64,000 nucleotides of DNA from Clostridium sp. Cult3 (lineage in GTDB: Bacteria > Bacillota > Clostridia > Tissierellales > Tepidimicrobiaceae). The stretch spans positions 57,322 through 121,321 of the forward strand of contig NZ_PPXY01000001.1 of assembly GCF_021655115.1 (NCBI RefSeq), in the 5' to 3' direction. How positions within the stretch are numbered: position 1 is the first letter of the stretch; every line of letters begins with the position of its first letter. The position numbers and the translations under genes were made by a program. The notes beneath the pieces were generated by a model. That model ran no database searches. It was not told where the DNA came from and saw nothing but the letters and a program-made list of their open reading frames with translations. This document shows positions 17,352-27,700 of this stretch, piece after piece.

Positions 17352-19319
17352 TTGTTTGATAATTTATTTACAAAAGGTAAAATAGGCACAATGGAAACAA
17401 AGAATAGGATCGCATTTACTGCCATGGGTAATGCATTGGCAAATACTGATGGCACAGTTTCGGAAAAGGATATCCATTTTTATGGCGCAAGAGCTAAAGG
17501 TGGAGTAGGTCTTATATTTACTGAGTGCACTATAGTAGATGGAGAAAGGGGGAAAGGAAATACCAAGCAGATAGGTGTTTATGACGATAAATTTATACCA
17601 GGCTTAAAAGCCCTAGCAGATGAAGTACATAAATATGGTAGCAAAATAGTAATACAAATATATCATCCAGGAAGACAAGGAATAACAGCCGTCAATGGGA
17701 ACCTACCTATGTTAGCACCAAGTAATATTGAGTGTCAAGCAGTACATCAGCCAACAGAAGAAATGTCAATTGAACAGATTGAGGATATGATAGACAATTT
17801 TGTAGAAGCTGCAGTAAGGATTCAAAAAGCAGGAGTAGATGGAGTAGAGGTTCATGCGGCTCATGGGTACTTGTTAAACCAATTTCTAAGTCCTTATACC
17901 AATAAGAGAAAGGACAAGTATGGAGGAAGTTTAGAAAACAGGATGAGATTTTTGGAAGAAATAATTTTAGGGATAAGAGAACGATGTGGAGAAGACTTCC
18001 CTCTAATAGTAAGGCTATCTGTAGATGAACATTTAGAATATATAGGTCTAGAAAACGAAGGATTAAGATTAGAAGAAGGAAAAACCATCGCAAAAAGACT
18101 AGAAGAACTGGGAGTAGACGCTTTAGATATAAGCTGTGGAATATATGAAACGATGAATGTATCCTGGGAGCCATCTTCTTTTGAACAAGGATGGAAGATC
18201 AATCTACAAGAAGAAATCAAGAAAGTAGTAGACATACCGGTAATAGGCGTATCGGTTATAAGGGATCCAGAATTTGCAGATAAGATGATAGCAGAAGGAA
18301 AAATGGACTTTGCAGGTTCAGCAAGGCAACATTTTGCAGATCCTGAATGGTCTAATAAAGCAAAAGAGGGAAGAGTTGATGAAATAAGAAGATGTATATC
18401 ATGCTTACACTGTATGGACTCTTTAATGGGAGCAGATATTACTGGAAACTCAACTCAATGTGCAATCAATATACAAGCTGGCAAAGAATGTGAATATAGT
18501 GATTTTAAAAAGGACGGTCAAGATAGAGTAGTAGCAATTATAGGTGCAGGACCTGCTGGACTTGAAGCTGCAAGAGTATTGGCAATTAGAGGATATCAGC
18601 CTATAATTTTAGAAAAATCCAACCAATTAGGTGGACAACTTCAACTTGCAAATAAGCCACCAAAAAAAGAAAAAATAAATTGGCTTATAAATTATTTAAA
18701 AAATCAAATTGCAAAACTAGGAGTTGAAATAAGGTACAATACACCTGCAACTATTGAAGTTTTGAAAGAACTAGATCCCTATGCTGTATTTGTAGCTCAA
18801 GGGGCTGTTCCTATAGTGCCTAAATCCATACCTGGCATAGATGGTGAAAAAGTGCTTACTTGTGCCGATGTTCTCAGTGGTAAGGCAAAGTTAAAGGATA
18901 AAAAAGTCGCAGTAATAGGTTCAGGAATGACGGGAATAGAAACTGCCCATCTCCTTGCAGCTGATAATAATCATGTTAGTATATTTGAAATGCAAGATGA
19001 AATAGGACCAGGAGTTTATTTTCAGAACTTGATAGATGTGATGAAGCATATGGAATCCTTAGAAGTAGAAATGTATCCTAAACATAAACTAATTGAAATA
19101 GATGGCAATACAGCTATTTTTGAAAATTCCCAAACTAATGAAAGAGAAAATTATGATTTCGATTATATAATAATATCCCTTGGTACAAAGCCAAATAAAG
19201 AGCTAATAGATGAAATCAAGGACAACTTCGAAAGAGTAGAAATCTTAGGAGATGCCAATAAAGCTGGAAGAATTAGAAGTGCTATGGAAACCGGATTTGA
19301 AACTGCATATAAATTATAA
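17352..19319 (+). CDS. OYE-type NADH:flavin oxidoreductase, Fe-S flavoprotein (second)
   Basis: 655 residues, the usual length for this family. The start is TTG at 17352 after AGGAGGTG. The FMN barrel occupies about 1-340 (METKNRIAFTAMGN; VEVHAAHGYLLNQFLSPYTNKR with the family's HAAHGYL motif). Cys348, 351, 354 and 370 form a C-x2-C-x2-C-x15-C cluster. From about residue 393, GAGPAGLEAARVLA starts the FAD domain, and GSGMTGIETAHLLA the NAD(P) domain. Family members reduce enoates or dienoyl-CoA. The barrel is closer to standard family sequence than that of the protein coded at 13054. It forms an operon with the iron alcohol dehydrogenase 17 bases downstream. Confidence 0.88.
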   Translation: MFDNLFTKGKIGTMETKNRIAFTAMGNALANTDGTVSEKDIHFYGARAKGGVGLIFTECTIVDGERGKGNTKQIGVYDDKFIPGLKALADEVHKYGSKIVIQIYHPGRQGITAVNGNLPMLAPSNIECQAVHQPTEEMSIEQIEDMIDNFVEAAVRIQKAGVDGVEVHAAHGYLLNQFLSPYTNKRKDKYGGSLENRMRFLEEIILGIRERCGEDFPLIVRLSVDEHLEYIGLENEGLRLEEGKTIAKRLEELGVDALDISCGIYETMNVSWEPSSFEQGWKINLQEEIKKVVDIPVIGVSVIRDPEFADKMIAEGKMDFAGSARQHFADPEWSNKAKEGRVDEIRRCISCLHCMDSLMGADITGNSTQCAINIQAGKECEYSDFKKDGQDRVVAIIGAGPAGLEAARVLAIRGYQPIILEKSNQLGGQLQLANKPPKKEKINWLINYLKNQIAKLGVEIRYNTPATIEVLKELDPYAVFVAQGAVPIVPKSIPGIDGEKVLTCADVLSGKAKLKDKKVAVIGSGMTGIETAHLLAADNNHVSIFEMQDEIGPGVYFQNLIDVMKHMESLEVEMYPKHKLIEIDGNTAIFENSQTNERENYDFDYIIISLGTKPNKELIDEIKDNFERVEILGDANKAGRIRSAMETGFETAYKL

Positions 19320-19336
19320 TATAAGGAGGTATGGAA

Positions 19337-20479
19337 GTGGGAAGGTATTCACAATTATGCCCTATAATATACGGAGAAGGAACTATTAACTTACTGGGTG
19401 AAGAAGTAAAAAAATTAGGATGTACTAAAGTAATGATGATATCAGGTAAAAATATGGTAAAGAGCGATACTTATGCTAAATGTAAGGAAAACCTTCTGAA
19501 AGCAGATATGGAAGTAGTAGAATTTAATGAGGTAGTTCCTGATCCACCAGATACAATAATCAACAAAGGTGGAGAAATAGCTAGGAAAGAGAAAGTAGAT
19601 GGAATAGTTGCAATAGGTGGAGGAAGCCCTATGGATGCAGCAAAGGCGATAAACATCCTAATCAACAACCCCCCTCCAATTAATAAATATTTTGGAAACC
19701 CATTTTATAAACCAGGAGTTCCAGTGATTATGGTTGTAACAACAGCTGGAACGGGAAGCGAGAGTACAGGTATAGGTGTTGTTACTGATACTGAAAATGA
19801 TGTTAAAAACTCTGTCATTGGGGTTGCTACCCTAGGTATACTAGATCCAGAGACAACTGTAACTGTCTCACCAGAAACAACTGCTTATACAGGTATGGAT
19901 GCATTTGCACATGCAGCAGAGGCTATTACAGCAAAGGTTACTAATCCTAAATCGGAATTATTAGCATCCGATGCAATAAAAAGAATAGTTAAATATCTAC
20001 CAATTGCAATGGAAGATGGAGACAATATTGAAGCAAGAGGCAATCTTTTATTAGCAAGCAACTTTGCTGGAATTGCTTTTAATGACGCCTTAGTCCACTT
20101 GGGACATGCAATTGCTCATTCTATAGGGGCGAAATTCCACCTTACTCATGGTGCTGTCTGTGCACTAGCACTTCCAGAAGTGATGAAATACGCTGCTGAA
20201 GTAGATGCTTCAGAAGTAAAAATAGTTGGAGAATCCATGGGAATTACATTTAATGGAGACGAATCCAGTGAAGAAATAGGCGAAATAGTCGCTGAAGCTA
20301 TAAGGAAATTTATCAAAGGATTGAATATAAAAAGCTTAAAGGAATTTGGAGTATCGAAAGAAGAATTAATCCAGATGGCTCCTATGGTATTTAACGATCC
20401 ATGCTATAACTTTGTACCAAAACAATTGACAGAAGAACAAGTGGTGGATATTCTAGTAAATATGTATGACAACTATTAA
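19337..20479 (+). CDS. Iron-containing alcohol dehydrogenase
   Basis: About 380 residues. I prefer GTG at 19337, seven bases after AAGGAGG; the ATG at 19331 is only one or two bases from that site. The N-terminal Rossmann-like half carries the NAD(P)-binding motif GGGSPMDAAKA. The metal ligands are in TGMDAFAHAAEA (Asp and His) and HLGHAIAHSIGAKFHLTHG (two His). The enzyme oxidises an alcohol or reduces an aldehyde with Fe2+. Pairing with an enoate-reductase-like enzyme suggests reduction of an unsaturated aldehyde or acid to a saturated alcohol, which is an inference. It ends at the hairpin at 20499-20541. Confidence 0.9.
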   Translation: MGRYSQLCPIIYGEGTINLLGEEVKKLGCTKVMMISGKNMVKSDTYAKCKENLLKADMEVVEFNEVVPDPPDTIINKGGEIARKEKVDGIVAIGGGSPMDAAKAINILINNPPPINKYFGNPFYKPGVPVIMVVTTAGTGSESTGIGVVTDTENDVKNSVIGVATLGILDPETTVTVSPETTAYTGMDAFAHAAEAITAKVTNPKSELLASDAIKRIVKYLPIAMEDGDNIEARGNLLLASNFAGIAFNDALVHLGHAIAHSIGAKFHLTHGAVCALALPEVMKYAAEVDASEVKIVGESMGITFNGDESSEEIGEIVAEAIRKFIKGLNIKSLKEFGVSKEELIQMAPMVFNDPCYNFVPKQLTEEQVVDILVNMYDNY

Positions 20480-20498
20480 ATAAATTTGATATTAAAAT

Positions 20499-20541
20499 AA
20501 AGGGCTTGTGTTATCAAATACTAAATAGCACAAGTCCTTTA
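20499..20541 (+). terminator. Terminator after the iron alcohol dehydrogenase
   Basis: AAAGGGCTTGTG and GCACAAGTCCTTT form a stem around a loop of about 18 bases, followed by ATTAAA. The next gene starts at 20814; apart from a palindrome and promoter-like AT-rich sequence, I see nothing else in this 330-base gap. Confidence 0.65.
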
Positions 20542-20713
20542 TTAAAGCATATAATTCCATTAATTTTGAACAATATAATTTTTAGATTAATTCATTTATT
20601 GCTTTTTTTCTATGGTGATAGATATTAAGTATCCATTATCGATTATATAAAATCCCAGACCTTTAATTAACAGAAATAAATTAAATAATATGATAGTATT
20701 TAGTTAGGACAAC

Positions 20714-20732
20714 ATAGTTTAACATAAACTAT
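20714..20732 (+). promoter_or_regulatory. Palindrome upstream of the LysR gene
   Basis: ATAGTTT-AACAT-AAACTAT is a perfect 7-bp inverted repeat about 80 bases before the LysR start. It is a plausible autoregulatory site. Confidence 0.4.
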
Positions 20733-20813
20733 CTATTTTATATATTTCTACTTTTGACCGGAGTTATAAACTGACGTTTAATATAATTAAACTAATGAAT
20801 TTAAGGTGATATT

Positions 20814-21710
20814 ATGGATATAGAGTCATTGAGATACTTTGTTAAATTGTATGAAAAAAGGAATTTTACAAAAGCTGCAAAGGAATTATTTATTACGCAA
20901 CAGGCTCTAAGTAGAATGATTATTAAATTGGAAGATGAAATAGGCGGACTTTTGTTCATCAGAAAATCAAGGGGAGCAAGTCCTACCAAGCTTGCCAAAT
21001 ATATGTACCCAGAAGCTCAAAAGATAATAAAAGATTTTGATGATTTTGTTTTCGATATACATAACAAAGTTGAGAAAGAAAAATATATACTAAAAGTGGG
21101 TTTTGCTCCGGGCACCCTTCGGGTTTTGGGAGTAAGGGAGCTTATCGAATTTGGGAGGGCATACCTAGATATTGAAGTAGATATAGGCGAATTTTCCGAT
21201 ATCGATTGTGAAGAAAATGTCCTAAAAGGTAATATTGATTTAGCTCTAACCGTTAAACCTAATGAAGAAAATAGGCTTAAATACATCCACTTGATTAAAG
21301 AAAACTTGATACTAATAGTTAATAAGAACAATCCTTTGGCCAATAAGAATAGTGTGAAATTTGAAGATTTAAGAGGAGAAAAACTTATACTTTTAGATGA
21401 TACATTTCGTATGCAGCAGGTTACAATTGAACACTTCAACAAAGCAGGATTTACACCAGATGTATATTTTAAATCCAGTCATGATTTGAGGGTGGTATAT
21501 GATTTGGTAGAGTTAAACAAGGGAGTATTTATATTTGTAGAAAAGCTGACCAATGTAGAAAAATATAACAATATATGTTGTATACCTTTAGATGTTCCCA
21601 CTGCCTTTTGGGATGCAGGTTTTATAGTTAAGAGGGATGAGAAGATGAAACCTGCAGCAAAAAAGTTTATCAACTATTTTTTGAACAAAAGGAATTTAGA
21701 ACAGATTTAA
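20814..21710 (+). CDS. LysR family transcriptional regulator
   Basis: 298 residues, typical for the family. Residues 1-60 are the winged helix-turn-helix (MDIESLRYFVKLYEKRNFTK, then ITQQALSRMIIKLEDEIGG). The rest is the periplasmic-binding-protein-like effector domain (LKVGFAPGTLRVLGVRE; LALTVKPNEE; LILIVNKNNPLA). The start ATG follows AAGGTGAT. It lies downstream of, and in the same direction as, the flavoenzyme/alcohol dehydrogenase operon, separated by a terminator, and is its most likely regulator. The effector is unknown. Confidence 0.88.
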   Translation: MDIESLRYFVKLYEKRNFTKAAKELFITQQALSRMIIKLEDEIGGLLFIRKSRGASPTKLAKYMYPEAQKIIKDFDDFVFDIHNKVEKEKYILKVGFAPGTLRVLGVRELIEFGRAYLDIEVDIGEFSDIDCEENVLKGNIDLALTVKPNEENRLKYIHLIKENLILIVNKNNPLANKNSVKFEDLRGEKLILLDDTFRMQQVTIEHFNKAGFTPDVYFKSSHDLRVVYDLVELNKGVFIFVEKLTNVEKYNNICCIPLDVPTAFWDAGFIVKRDEKMKPAAKKFINYFLNKRNLEQI

Positions 21711-21747
21711 AAACATAGATTTCGGTATTAACTTATTTTAATTATAA

Positions 21748-21776
21748 TTGACAGAATTTAGCTATTTAAATATAAT
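21748..21776 (+). promoter_or_regulatory. Consensus sigma-A promoter of the ToxI-like RNA
   Basis: TTGACA (21748-21753), 17 bases and TATAAT (21771-21776): a perfect consensus. Its strength fits an antitoxin RNA that must be made in excess. The reading frame that appears to start at 21748 begins within the -35 box and so is not a gene. Confidence 0.85.
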
Positions 21777-21782
21777 AATATT

Positions 21783-21945
21783 AACGGTAGGGAACTATCA
21801 AAAAGAGGAGACCCCATGCCTTGAGTTGGGATTGTTTAAAGAGGAGACCCCATGCCTTGAGTTGGGACTATTTAAAGAGGAGACCCTATGCCTTGAGTTG
21901 GGACTTGAAAAAGGTGATGAGGTAGTTTTACTACCTCATCTAATC
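21783..21945 (+). ncRNA. toxI: ToxI-like antitoxin RNA: tandem 36-nt repeats
   Basis: Two full 36-nt units (21802-21837, 21838-21873) and a third nearly full one (21874-21906), of the form AAAGAGGAGACCCCATGCCT followed by TGAGTTGGGACTATTT. Half a unit can be seen before the first (GGGAACTATCAAA). Within each unit CCC and GGG can pair. Type III toxin-antitoxin loci are built exactly so: a strong promoter, a short array of 34-40-nt repeats, a terminator and then the toxin. In ToxIN the repeats are cut by ToxN into pseudoknots that hold the toxin inactive. Identification rests on this layout and on the toxN-like frame downstream. Confidence 0.8.
21916..21945 (+). terminator. Terminator between toxI and toxN
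   Basis: GATGAGGTAG-TTTTA-CTACCTCATC followed by TAATCATTTT. In type III systems this partial terminator sets the ratio of antitoxin RNA to toxin mRNA. Confidence 0.8.
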
Positions 21946-21961
21946 ATTTTAGGGTGAGGAA

Positions 21962-22519
21962 ATGAAAAAGATAAAACTGGATAAGATTAGATTTTTTAGG
22001 ATAAATTTAGATTATATTAAATATCTTTGGAATTATGACAAAAGAGTGTAATATAATACAAATGAATCTGATACCTACAACGAGAGAAGACCATACATAG
22101 GAATCGTATTTAAGATAGATGATTTCCAGTATTTTACGCCTTTAGAACATCCTAGGGAAGGTCATAAAACATTAAAGAACAACCCTCACATATTAAAGAT
22201 AAATGATGGAAGACATGGATTAATTGCTTTTAATAATATGATTCCAGTAAATGATTCGGAACTAATAAGATTTGATTTTAAAAACGAAGCTCCAAAGTAT
22301 CAAAAATTGTTAGTGACCCAATTTATATTTTGTGATAATAATAAAAAACGTATTATACGACAAGCAGAAGATACATACAACAAAGTTACAATACAAGAAG
22401 AACCATTCTTTGTGAGAATAAGCTGTAATTTCAAACTATTGGAAGAAAAATGCATAGAATATCTAGCTTATATGAAGTCTATAGAAGAGATAGCTATAAC
22501 AAAAGAAATAGATGAATAA
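21962..22519 (+). pseudogene. toxN: ToxN/AbiQ-like endoribonuclease toxin, interrupted by an in-frame stop
   Basis: From the ATG at 21962 (after GGGTGAGG) the frame reads 29 codons, meets TAA at 22049-22051, and then continues unbroken in the same frame to 22519, about 185 codons in all. This is close to the usual ToxN length of about 170. The pieces match ToxN: the start IKYLWNYDKRV, the core PYIGIVFKIDDFQYFTPLEHP, the middle LIAFNNMIPVNDSEL and the end FKLLEEKCIEYL. ToxN cleaves mRNA and acts in phage abortive infection. With the stop, translation would have to restart near an internal ATG (22238), losing the core, so the toxin is probably dead. Confidence 0.8.
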
Positions 22520-22522
22520 TAA

Positions 22523-22572
22523 ATGGGACAGTAGGCACAGTGGGACAGGGAGAACCCTCCCCACTGTCCCAC
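22523..22572. repeat. Dispersed GGGACAG palindrome, copy 4 (extended)
   Basis: ATGGGACAGTAGGCAC precedes a full palindrome GTGGGACAG...CTGTCCCAC with the core GGAGAACCCTCCCCA. It lies between the toxN remnant and the convergent surface gene and could end both transcripts. Confidence 0.8.
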
Positions 22573-22576
22573 AGGA

Positions 22577-24538
22577 TCAACTATCATCAGAAACTACAGT
22601 ATACTCTAAAGTGGTAATAGGCCCAGCTCCCATACCTTCCTTGTATCCAAAGGCGTTTATGGTCAAATCCCTAGACACTATTATAGGTTCCGTATATCTA
22701 TAGCTTTGTCTAGTAGGAGTGCTTCCATCTAGGGTATAGTAAATATCCGCCCCTGGAGTATCTGTATATAGGTATACAAGAGTACCTTCCTTAATCTCTC
22801 CTGAAGATGGATTGGCATATACTACACCTACATTCTTCTGATAGATGTCCAACTCCGTAATGGTGACTCCATTTTTATCCACCACTTCTGTAGAGATATT
22901 CATATCCCATAGGGACATGAGGGTGGATATGGCATTTTGGACTCGGGTATTTAGCCTATCTACAGCCCCTTCCCCTGCATTGGTCCATTTGTCCTCTTGG
23001 ATGGAGAAATCCCCTTCCACTATTAAGCTTAAATCGTCCATGCTTTTATCATATATATTGAAATCCAATCCATAGCTATATCTTCCATAGGAGAAGCTGC
23101 CATATAGATTGTTTAAATGGACTTCCGTCTCCCTTAACATATCTTGAGAGCGAATCCTATTGTTATTAAAGTGGAATCGAATAGGCTCTATATCTTCCTT
23201 AGGGAATATCAATATTCCATTGACGGCCAAATCAGGGTATACCCTTCTAATTTCCCAATTTAATTTTTTCAAGTATCCCATCTTAGTATATAAGGACCAA
23301 TCCTTAACCCAATTGGAATCAGGATAAGCTTTCAAGTCTATATCATCTCCTGATTGGGATATCTCATAATTAAAGTTTACCTTATTATATTTTTTCAACG
23401 TAGTATTTAGAGTATCCGTAAGATGTATTGGATTGAACTTGTAATCCTTTTTCAATTGGGATCTAGAAAAATCAAAATATAGATCCTTTTCCCTAGTATC
23501 GAAGGTAGTATAGTTTTTATACTTGGAGTTGGAATATCTATGGTAGTATGGATTTCTAATGGCACCATAAAGCAACACATCTTCATCATATAGCTTCAAA
23601 AGAGCTGTATACATATCCCATATCCAATCCTCCACTTCCTTCCTCTGTAGCCCATACCATCTATAGGCTCTGGAACGAGGGAAGCTAATATCCAAGTATA
23701 TCCACTTGCCAAGGGCTTCATGGGCATGGATATCTACTTCTAAACTTCCAATCCTATCAAAATGTTTGTTTAAATACTTTTCCACATCCTTAATATCCTT
23801 TAGCTTAGCATAGGGAAGTCCCCTTAGACTTTCCCTTAGGGCCATTCGATTTTCCAGCTGTTCCATCTGAATATTCAACAGATAGTTTCGCCCTTCCCTA
23901 AAGGATAGGAGCTGATCTATATTCTTATAAAAGCTATCCCTTACCAAAACCCCATTGGCATCTATATTCAATATTCCCTTATCAGCTTTGTAACTAGGGG
24001 TTATGTACAGATATGGAGCTATATCCAATATATCCACATACAGATCATCATTATAATAAAGGGAATCTACATCCAATCTCCTTCCATCTAAGTACAACTT
24101 CCATCCCCCAAAGATCACCTTTATATTTCTCATCTCTGGTGTTTTGTCTTTAGGGCTACCATATATCCCCTCTAGATCCCGAATTATCCTTTCCTTTGCT
24201 TCTATTTCATATCCTGCCTGAAAGGATTTGATCTCCTTGGCATTAGGACCATCTATTTTAAGTTTCCCATTGGAATCCAACCCAATGCTCTTTTTCCCCT
24301 TATTCATCTTGTATTTCAAATTTAGCCCTTGGGCTAGATCTTTGAGGGGAACCCATAGGCTATCATCATACATAAAAGGTTCCTTGTGATTTGAAATCCT
24401 ATTGTTCCCAATATGTATTTGTATACCATTAAAGCCTGCATCTATCTCCTTTATATAATCCTCCCCATAGGCTACAGTAGTAAACAAAGGCAATACCATA
24501 GCTGATATTAGGAGGAAAGCCAGAAATGTTTTGTTCAA
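22577..24538 (-). CDS. Secreted stalk-domain protein with chitobiase-like C-terminal domain
   Basis: 653 residues from the TTG at 24538, nine bases after AAAGGAG; a TTG at 24547 touches that site and is less likely. It has a signal peptide (residues 1-26, ending VAYG). Residues about 35-100 resemble the copper-amine-oxidase-N-like stalk domain (DDSLWVPLKDLAQGLNLKY). A long unrecognised middle region follows. The last 80 residues are a CHB_HEX_C-type beta domain (YYTLDGSTPTRQS, TINAFGYKEG) common in Clostridia surface proteins. No enzyme motif is seen. It is transcribed away from the large surface-gene run to its right. Confidence 0.75.
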   Translation of the reverse strand: MNKTFLAFLLISAMVLPLFTTVAYGEDYIKEIDAGFNGIQIHIGNNRISNHKEPFMYDDSLWVPLKDLAQGLNLKYKMNKGKKSIGLDSNGKLKIDGPNAKEIKSFQAGYEIEAKERIIRDLEGIYGSPKDKTPEMRNIKVIFGGWKLYLDGRRLDVDSLYYNDDLYVDILDIAPYLYITPSYKADKGILNIDANGVLVRDSFYKNIDQLLSFREGRNYLLNIQMEQLENRMALRESLRGLPYAKLKDIKDVEKYLNKHFDRIGSLEVDIHAHEALGKWIYLDISFPRSRAYRWYGLQRKEVEDWIWDMYTALLKLYDEDVLLYGAIRNPYYHRYSNSKYKNYTTFDTREKDLYFDFSRSQLKKDYKFNPIHLTDTLNTTLKKYNKVNFNYEISQSGDDIDLKAYPDSNWVKDWSLYTKMGYLKKLNWEIRRVYPDLAVNGILIFPKEDIEPIRFHFNNNRIRSQDMLRETEVHLNNLYGSFSYGRYSYGLDFNIYDKSMDDLSLIVEGDFSIQEDKWTNAGEGAVDRLNTRVQNAISTLMSLWDMNISTEVVDKNGVTITELDIYQKNVGVVYANPSSGEIKEGTLVYLYTDTPGADIYYTLDGSTPTRQSYRYTEPIIVSRDLTINAFGYKEGMGAGPITTLEYTVVSDDS

Positions 24539-24675
24539 CTGATCCAACTCCTTTCCAAAAATAGTTCCATTATATATATCGGCAAACTAGCCTTTTTCTT
24601 GTATAATAAGTTCAAGAAGTATGATATTTTGTCGATAATATTAGGGAAACGGATTATTGGTTATATAAATATTTA

Positions 24676-24713
24676 GGACAATGTGGGATACCGAGAACCG
24701 TCCCCATTGTTCC
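24676..24713. repeat. Dispersed GGGACAG palindrome, copy 5 (variant)
   Basis: GGACAATGTGGGATACCGAG followed by AACCGTCCCCATTGTTCC. It is an imperfect member of the family, ending just before the ribosome site of the giant TIG protein. Confidence 0.7.
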
Positions 24714-24730
24714 AGGACGGAGGGATTGCT

Positions 24731-27700
24731 TTGAATAGACTAAAGAGGACTTTATCTTTAATATTGATATTATCTATTATATTGCCTTTCTTCCCTGAAG
24801 GGATGATGAAGGCTTATGCTTTTGAACAAGATGAATTTAGGGTAGATTATGTAACCCTTTATAAAATATACAATAGGGATAGGCATATGGAGGAGCGGCG
24901 AATCCTCATAAGGGGTAAATATCTAAAGGACGCATCTGTAGGGATAATTACCAGCCAAGGATACAAGCCCTTACCTAGACCCACGGTAAATCAGGACACC
25001 ATACTTCAATACGATCTAAAGGAAGATGAAGTAGGGGATATACTGAGGATAGGCTCAGTAGAAATCCAACTAGACGAGGGATTGATGCCTACCTTATCCC
25101 AAGTATCTAGAAAGGTGGAAAGCGATAAAGGATTGTTGACATTAAAGGGGAGCAATCTAGATACGATTAGTAAGGGAGAGGCAAGAGCTTTTTATGAGTA
25201 TATGGGAAATCCTATAGAGCTACCCTCTGATAAATTCAACCATCCCACCGAAGTTAGTATAGACAATATAACAGGTGCATTAGGATTACAAAATATAATA
25301 TTCAAAAAAGAAACTTCCAAGAAGTACGATTTCAATGAAAAAAACAAAGGGGTAGATGTAAATATAAGCATCACCTATACATATAAGGACCAGTTCAATC
25401 TGTACCAACAGATAGAAGTAGATGATTTGGAAATGAGACCTACTAGAGGCGTGGCTGGAGAGACCCTATTCTTCGAAGCCCCCTATAGAGGAGATGCTAG
25501 AGATCTACAGGAATACGATGTGTTTTTCCTAAAGGCCATAGATGGTACGGATAATTACCGAATAGAGAACAAGGCTAAGAATAGACGTTTCCAGACCAAG
25601 GTTGTGAAGGATGGGGAAGAGTACAATGTACTTACAGTAGAGGTGCCCAATCTACCCTTAGGGGAGTACTATGTAGTATTGACCAATACTGTAGATGGAA
25701 AGGACCCTATGAAATATGTAACCCAGGAGAAGATACTAGACCAGAAATTCACCATAGTAGATGGTAGCATTAAATCCAAAATATTAGATGTACAGCCTAA
25801 TAGAGGACCTGATACAGGCTCTATCACTACTATCACTGGTCAATTCTTCGGTTCCTTAAACATAGCAGAGTTTACTCCAGAAGAGGAAAAGGCTCCAGAA
25901 ATAATTACGGATCCAAGTACTCGAAATCCTAAGACCCTCACCCTAGCCTATGGTAAGGGCAAATATGGGGAAGGGGACAATCAAATAGAAATAACGGAAG
26001 CCAAAAGATCCATCAAGGTAATCATAGGTGGAGAAGCCACATTTTTGACTAAGGAAGATGGGAAATTTGACGTAAGTTTTAACAGGGATCTAGACAAGAT
26101 GACCCTTCGCACCGCCCAAGTAACCGACGGAGATACCAATCCCATAAAGGATGTAGTAGTAGAAACTACCACTACCCTTACTAAAGAAAATGGTGGCACC
26201 ATAGTCATTCGGGAAAGGGCAGAGCTAAAAAGAGGCTATACCTATATTTTAAGTAAGGTGAAGCCAACCATTAACTCCATAGTTCCTGACAAGATTCAAG
26301 TAGTGGATTCTAATGGAAGATACCAGATTCCAGAGGACAGGATGATAGCCATCCATGGACAAAACTTCATGGTTCACAAATATATAGATGACAAGGGGAG
26401 GGAAGTATTAAGATATCCTCGAATCCAAATAGGGGATATAAGCTTAGATAAAAATACGACCCCAGATTTAAATATAAAGATATTGGACAATAGGGGCAAT
26501 GAATTAGATGGCACCCAGAACAACGAAATAGGTAGTAAGATACTCATCATGCTGCCTAAAGGCAGTAGGGTGACCAATCCTGGTAAAGCCGATGTAGTAG
26601 TCCAAAACCCTATTAGAAACTCCAACCAATATGGACTACTGGATAGAAAGACGGACTTTGTAGAATTTGTAGTAACTAGGGAAGATGAAAATCCAGTAAT
26701 AACCAATGTCCATCCAGATACAGCTCCTGTAGAGGGAGGAGAGCTAATAACCATAGAAGGAGCCAATTTCCAATTGGGAGTTAAGGTATTCCTAGATGGA
26801 GAAGAGGTTAGAAATATAAGGAGAAGGGAAGATGGGAAACAGATAAGCTTTACTGCACCAGCAGGAAGGGAAGGAGAAACCCAGCTTCAGGTCATGAATC
26901 CTAAGGGAGGTATGGATACCAAGCCTTTCTTCTATGTATCCACTTTCACCAATCCTAAGATAATAGACTTTAACCCTAAAAAGGGAAATACTGGCACCAT
27001 AGTCACCATAAAGGGTGAGAACTTCCTAAAACCAGATCCTATAGCCACAGCTCAGAACCCCTACAGGCTAATAGGTACTAGGGTGCTATTGGGGAATATG
27101 GAGCTAAATGAATACAATAGGGATCCGGTGACCAAGAGGATACAGGTAAGGGATTTTACACCAGAAGAAGAGCTGTTTGAAATCCATGGTAAAACCATAA
27201 AGGTAGCAGACTACTATCCAGGCCTACTATTAAAGACCCAAGAGGGCAAATTCTACACAGTAGATATAAGGCCAAATGGAGATATAATCCTATCCGATGG
27301 AGGGGTCAATACCTATACCATAGAGTTAAATAAAGCCCAAAATGCCATAGTAGCTAACAAACAAGGAGGAGATATCCATCCTATGAAGGTGGCTAAGGAC
27401 TCCATAGTAATATATGAACCCAATTCTTCAACACCAGTTGTAGAGCTAAAACATGCCAGCCTATATAAAATAGAAGGAAATAAAATAGTAGGCAATAGGG
27501 TTAAGGTAATCGACAGAAGTACCATATACTTTGAAGTACCTATTTTAGGCACTCCTGGATTCTATGATTTGACTGTCATAAACCCAGATACCAAAAAAGA
27601 CTCTCGAATAGGTAGACAAGGGTTTGAATATATAACCCAACCGGATTTAAAACCAGAGGTAACAAAAATCCATCCCAATGAAGGCTCCGTAGAAGGAGGC

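Noticed and set aside
21802..21906. Possible CRISPR array
   Set aside because: The 36-nt units follow each other directly with no spacers, and no cas gene is near; layout and downstream toxN fit a type III antitoxin.
21748..21957. An apparent 69-residue protein with three EETPCLELGLFK-like repeats
   Set aside because: Its TTG start lies in a consensus -35 box, it has no ribosome site, and its 'repeats' are the 36-nt RNA units of the ToxI-like antitoxin.
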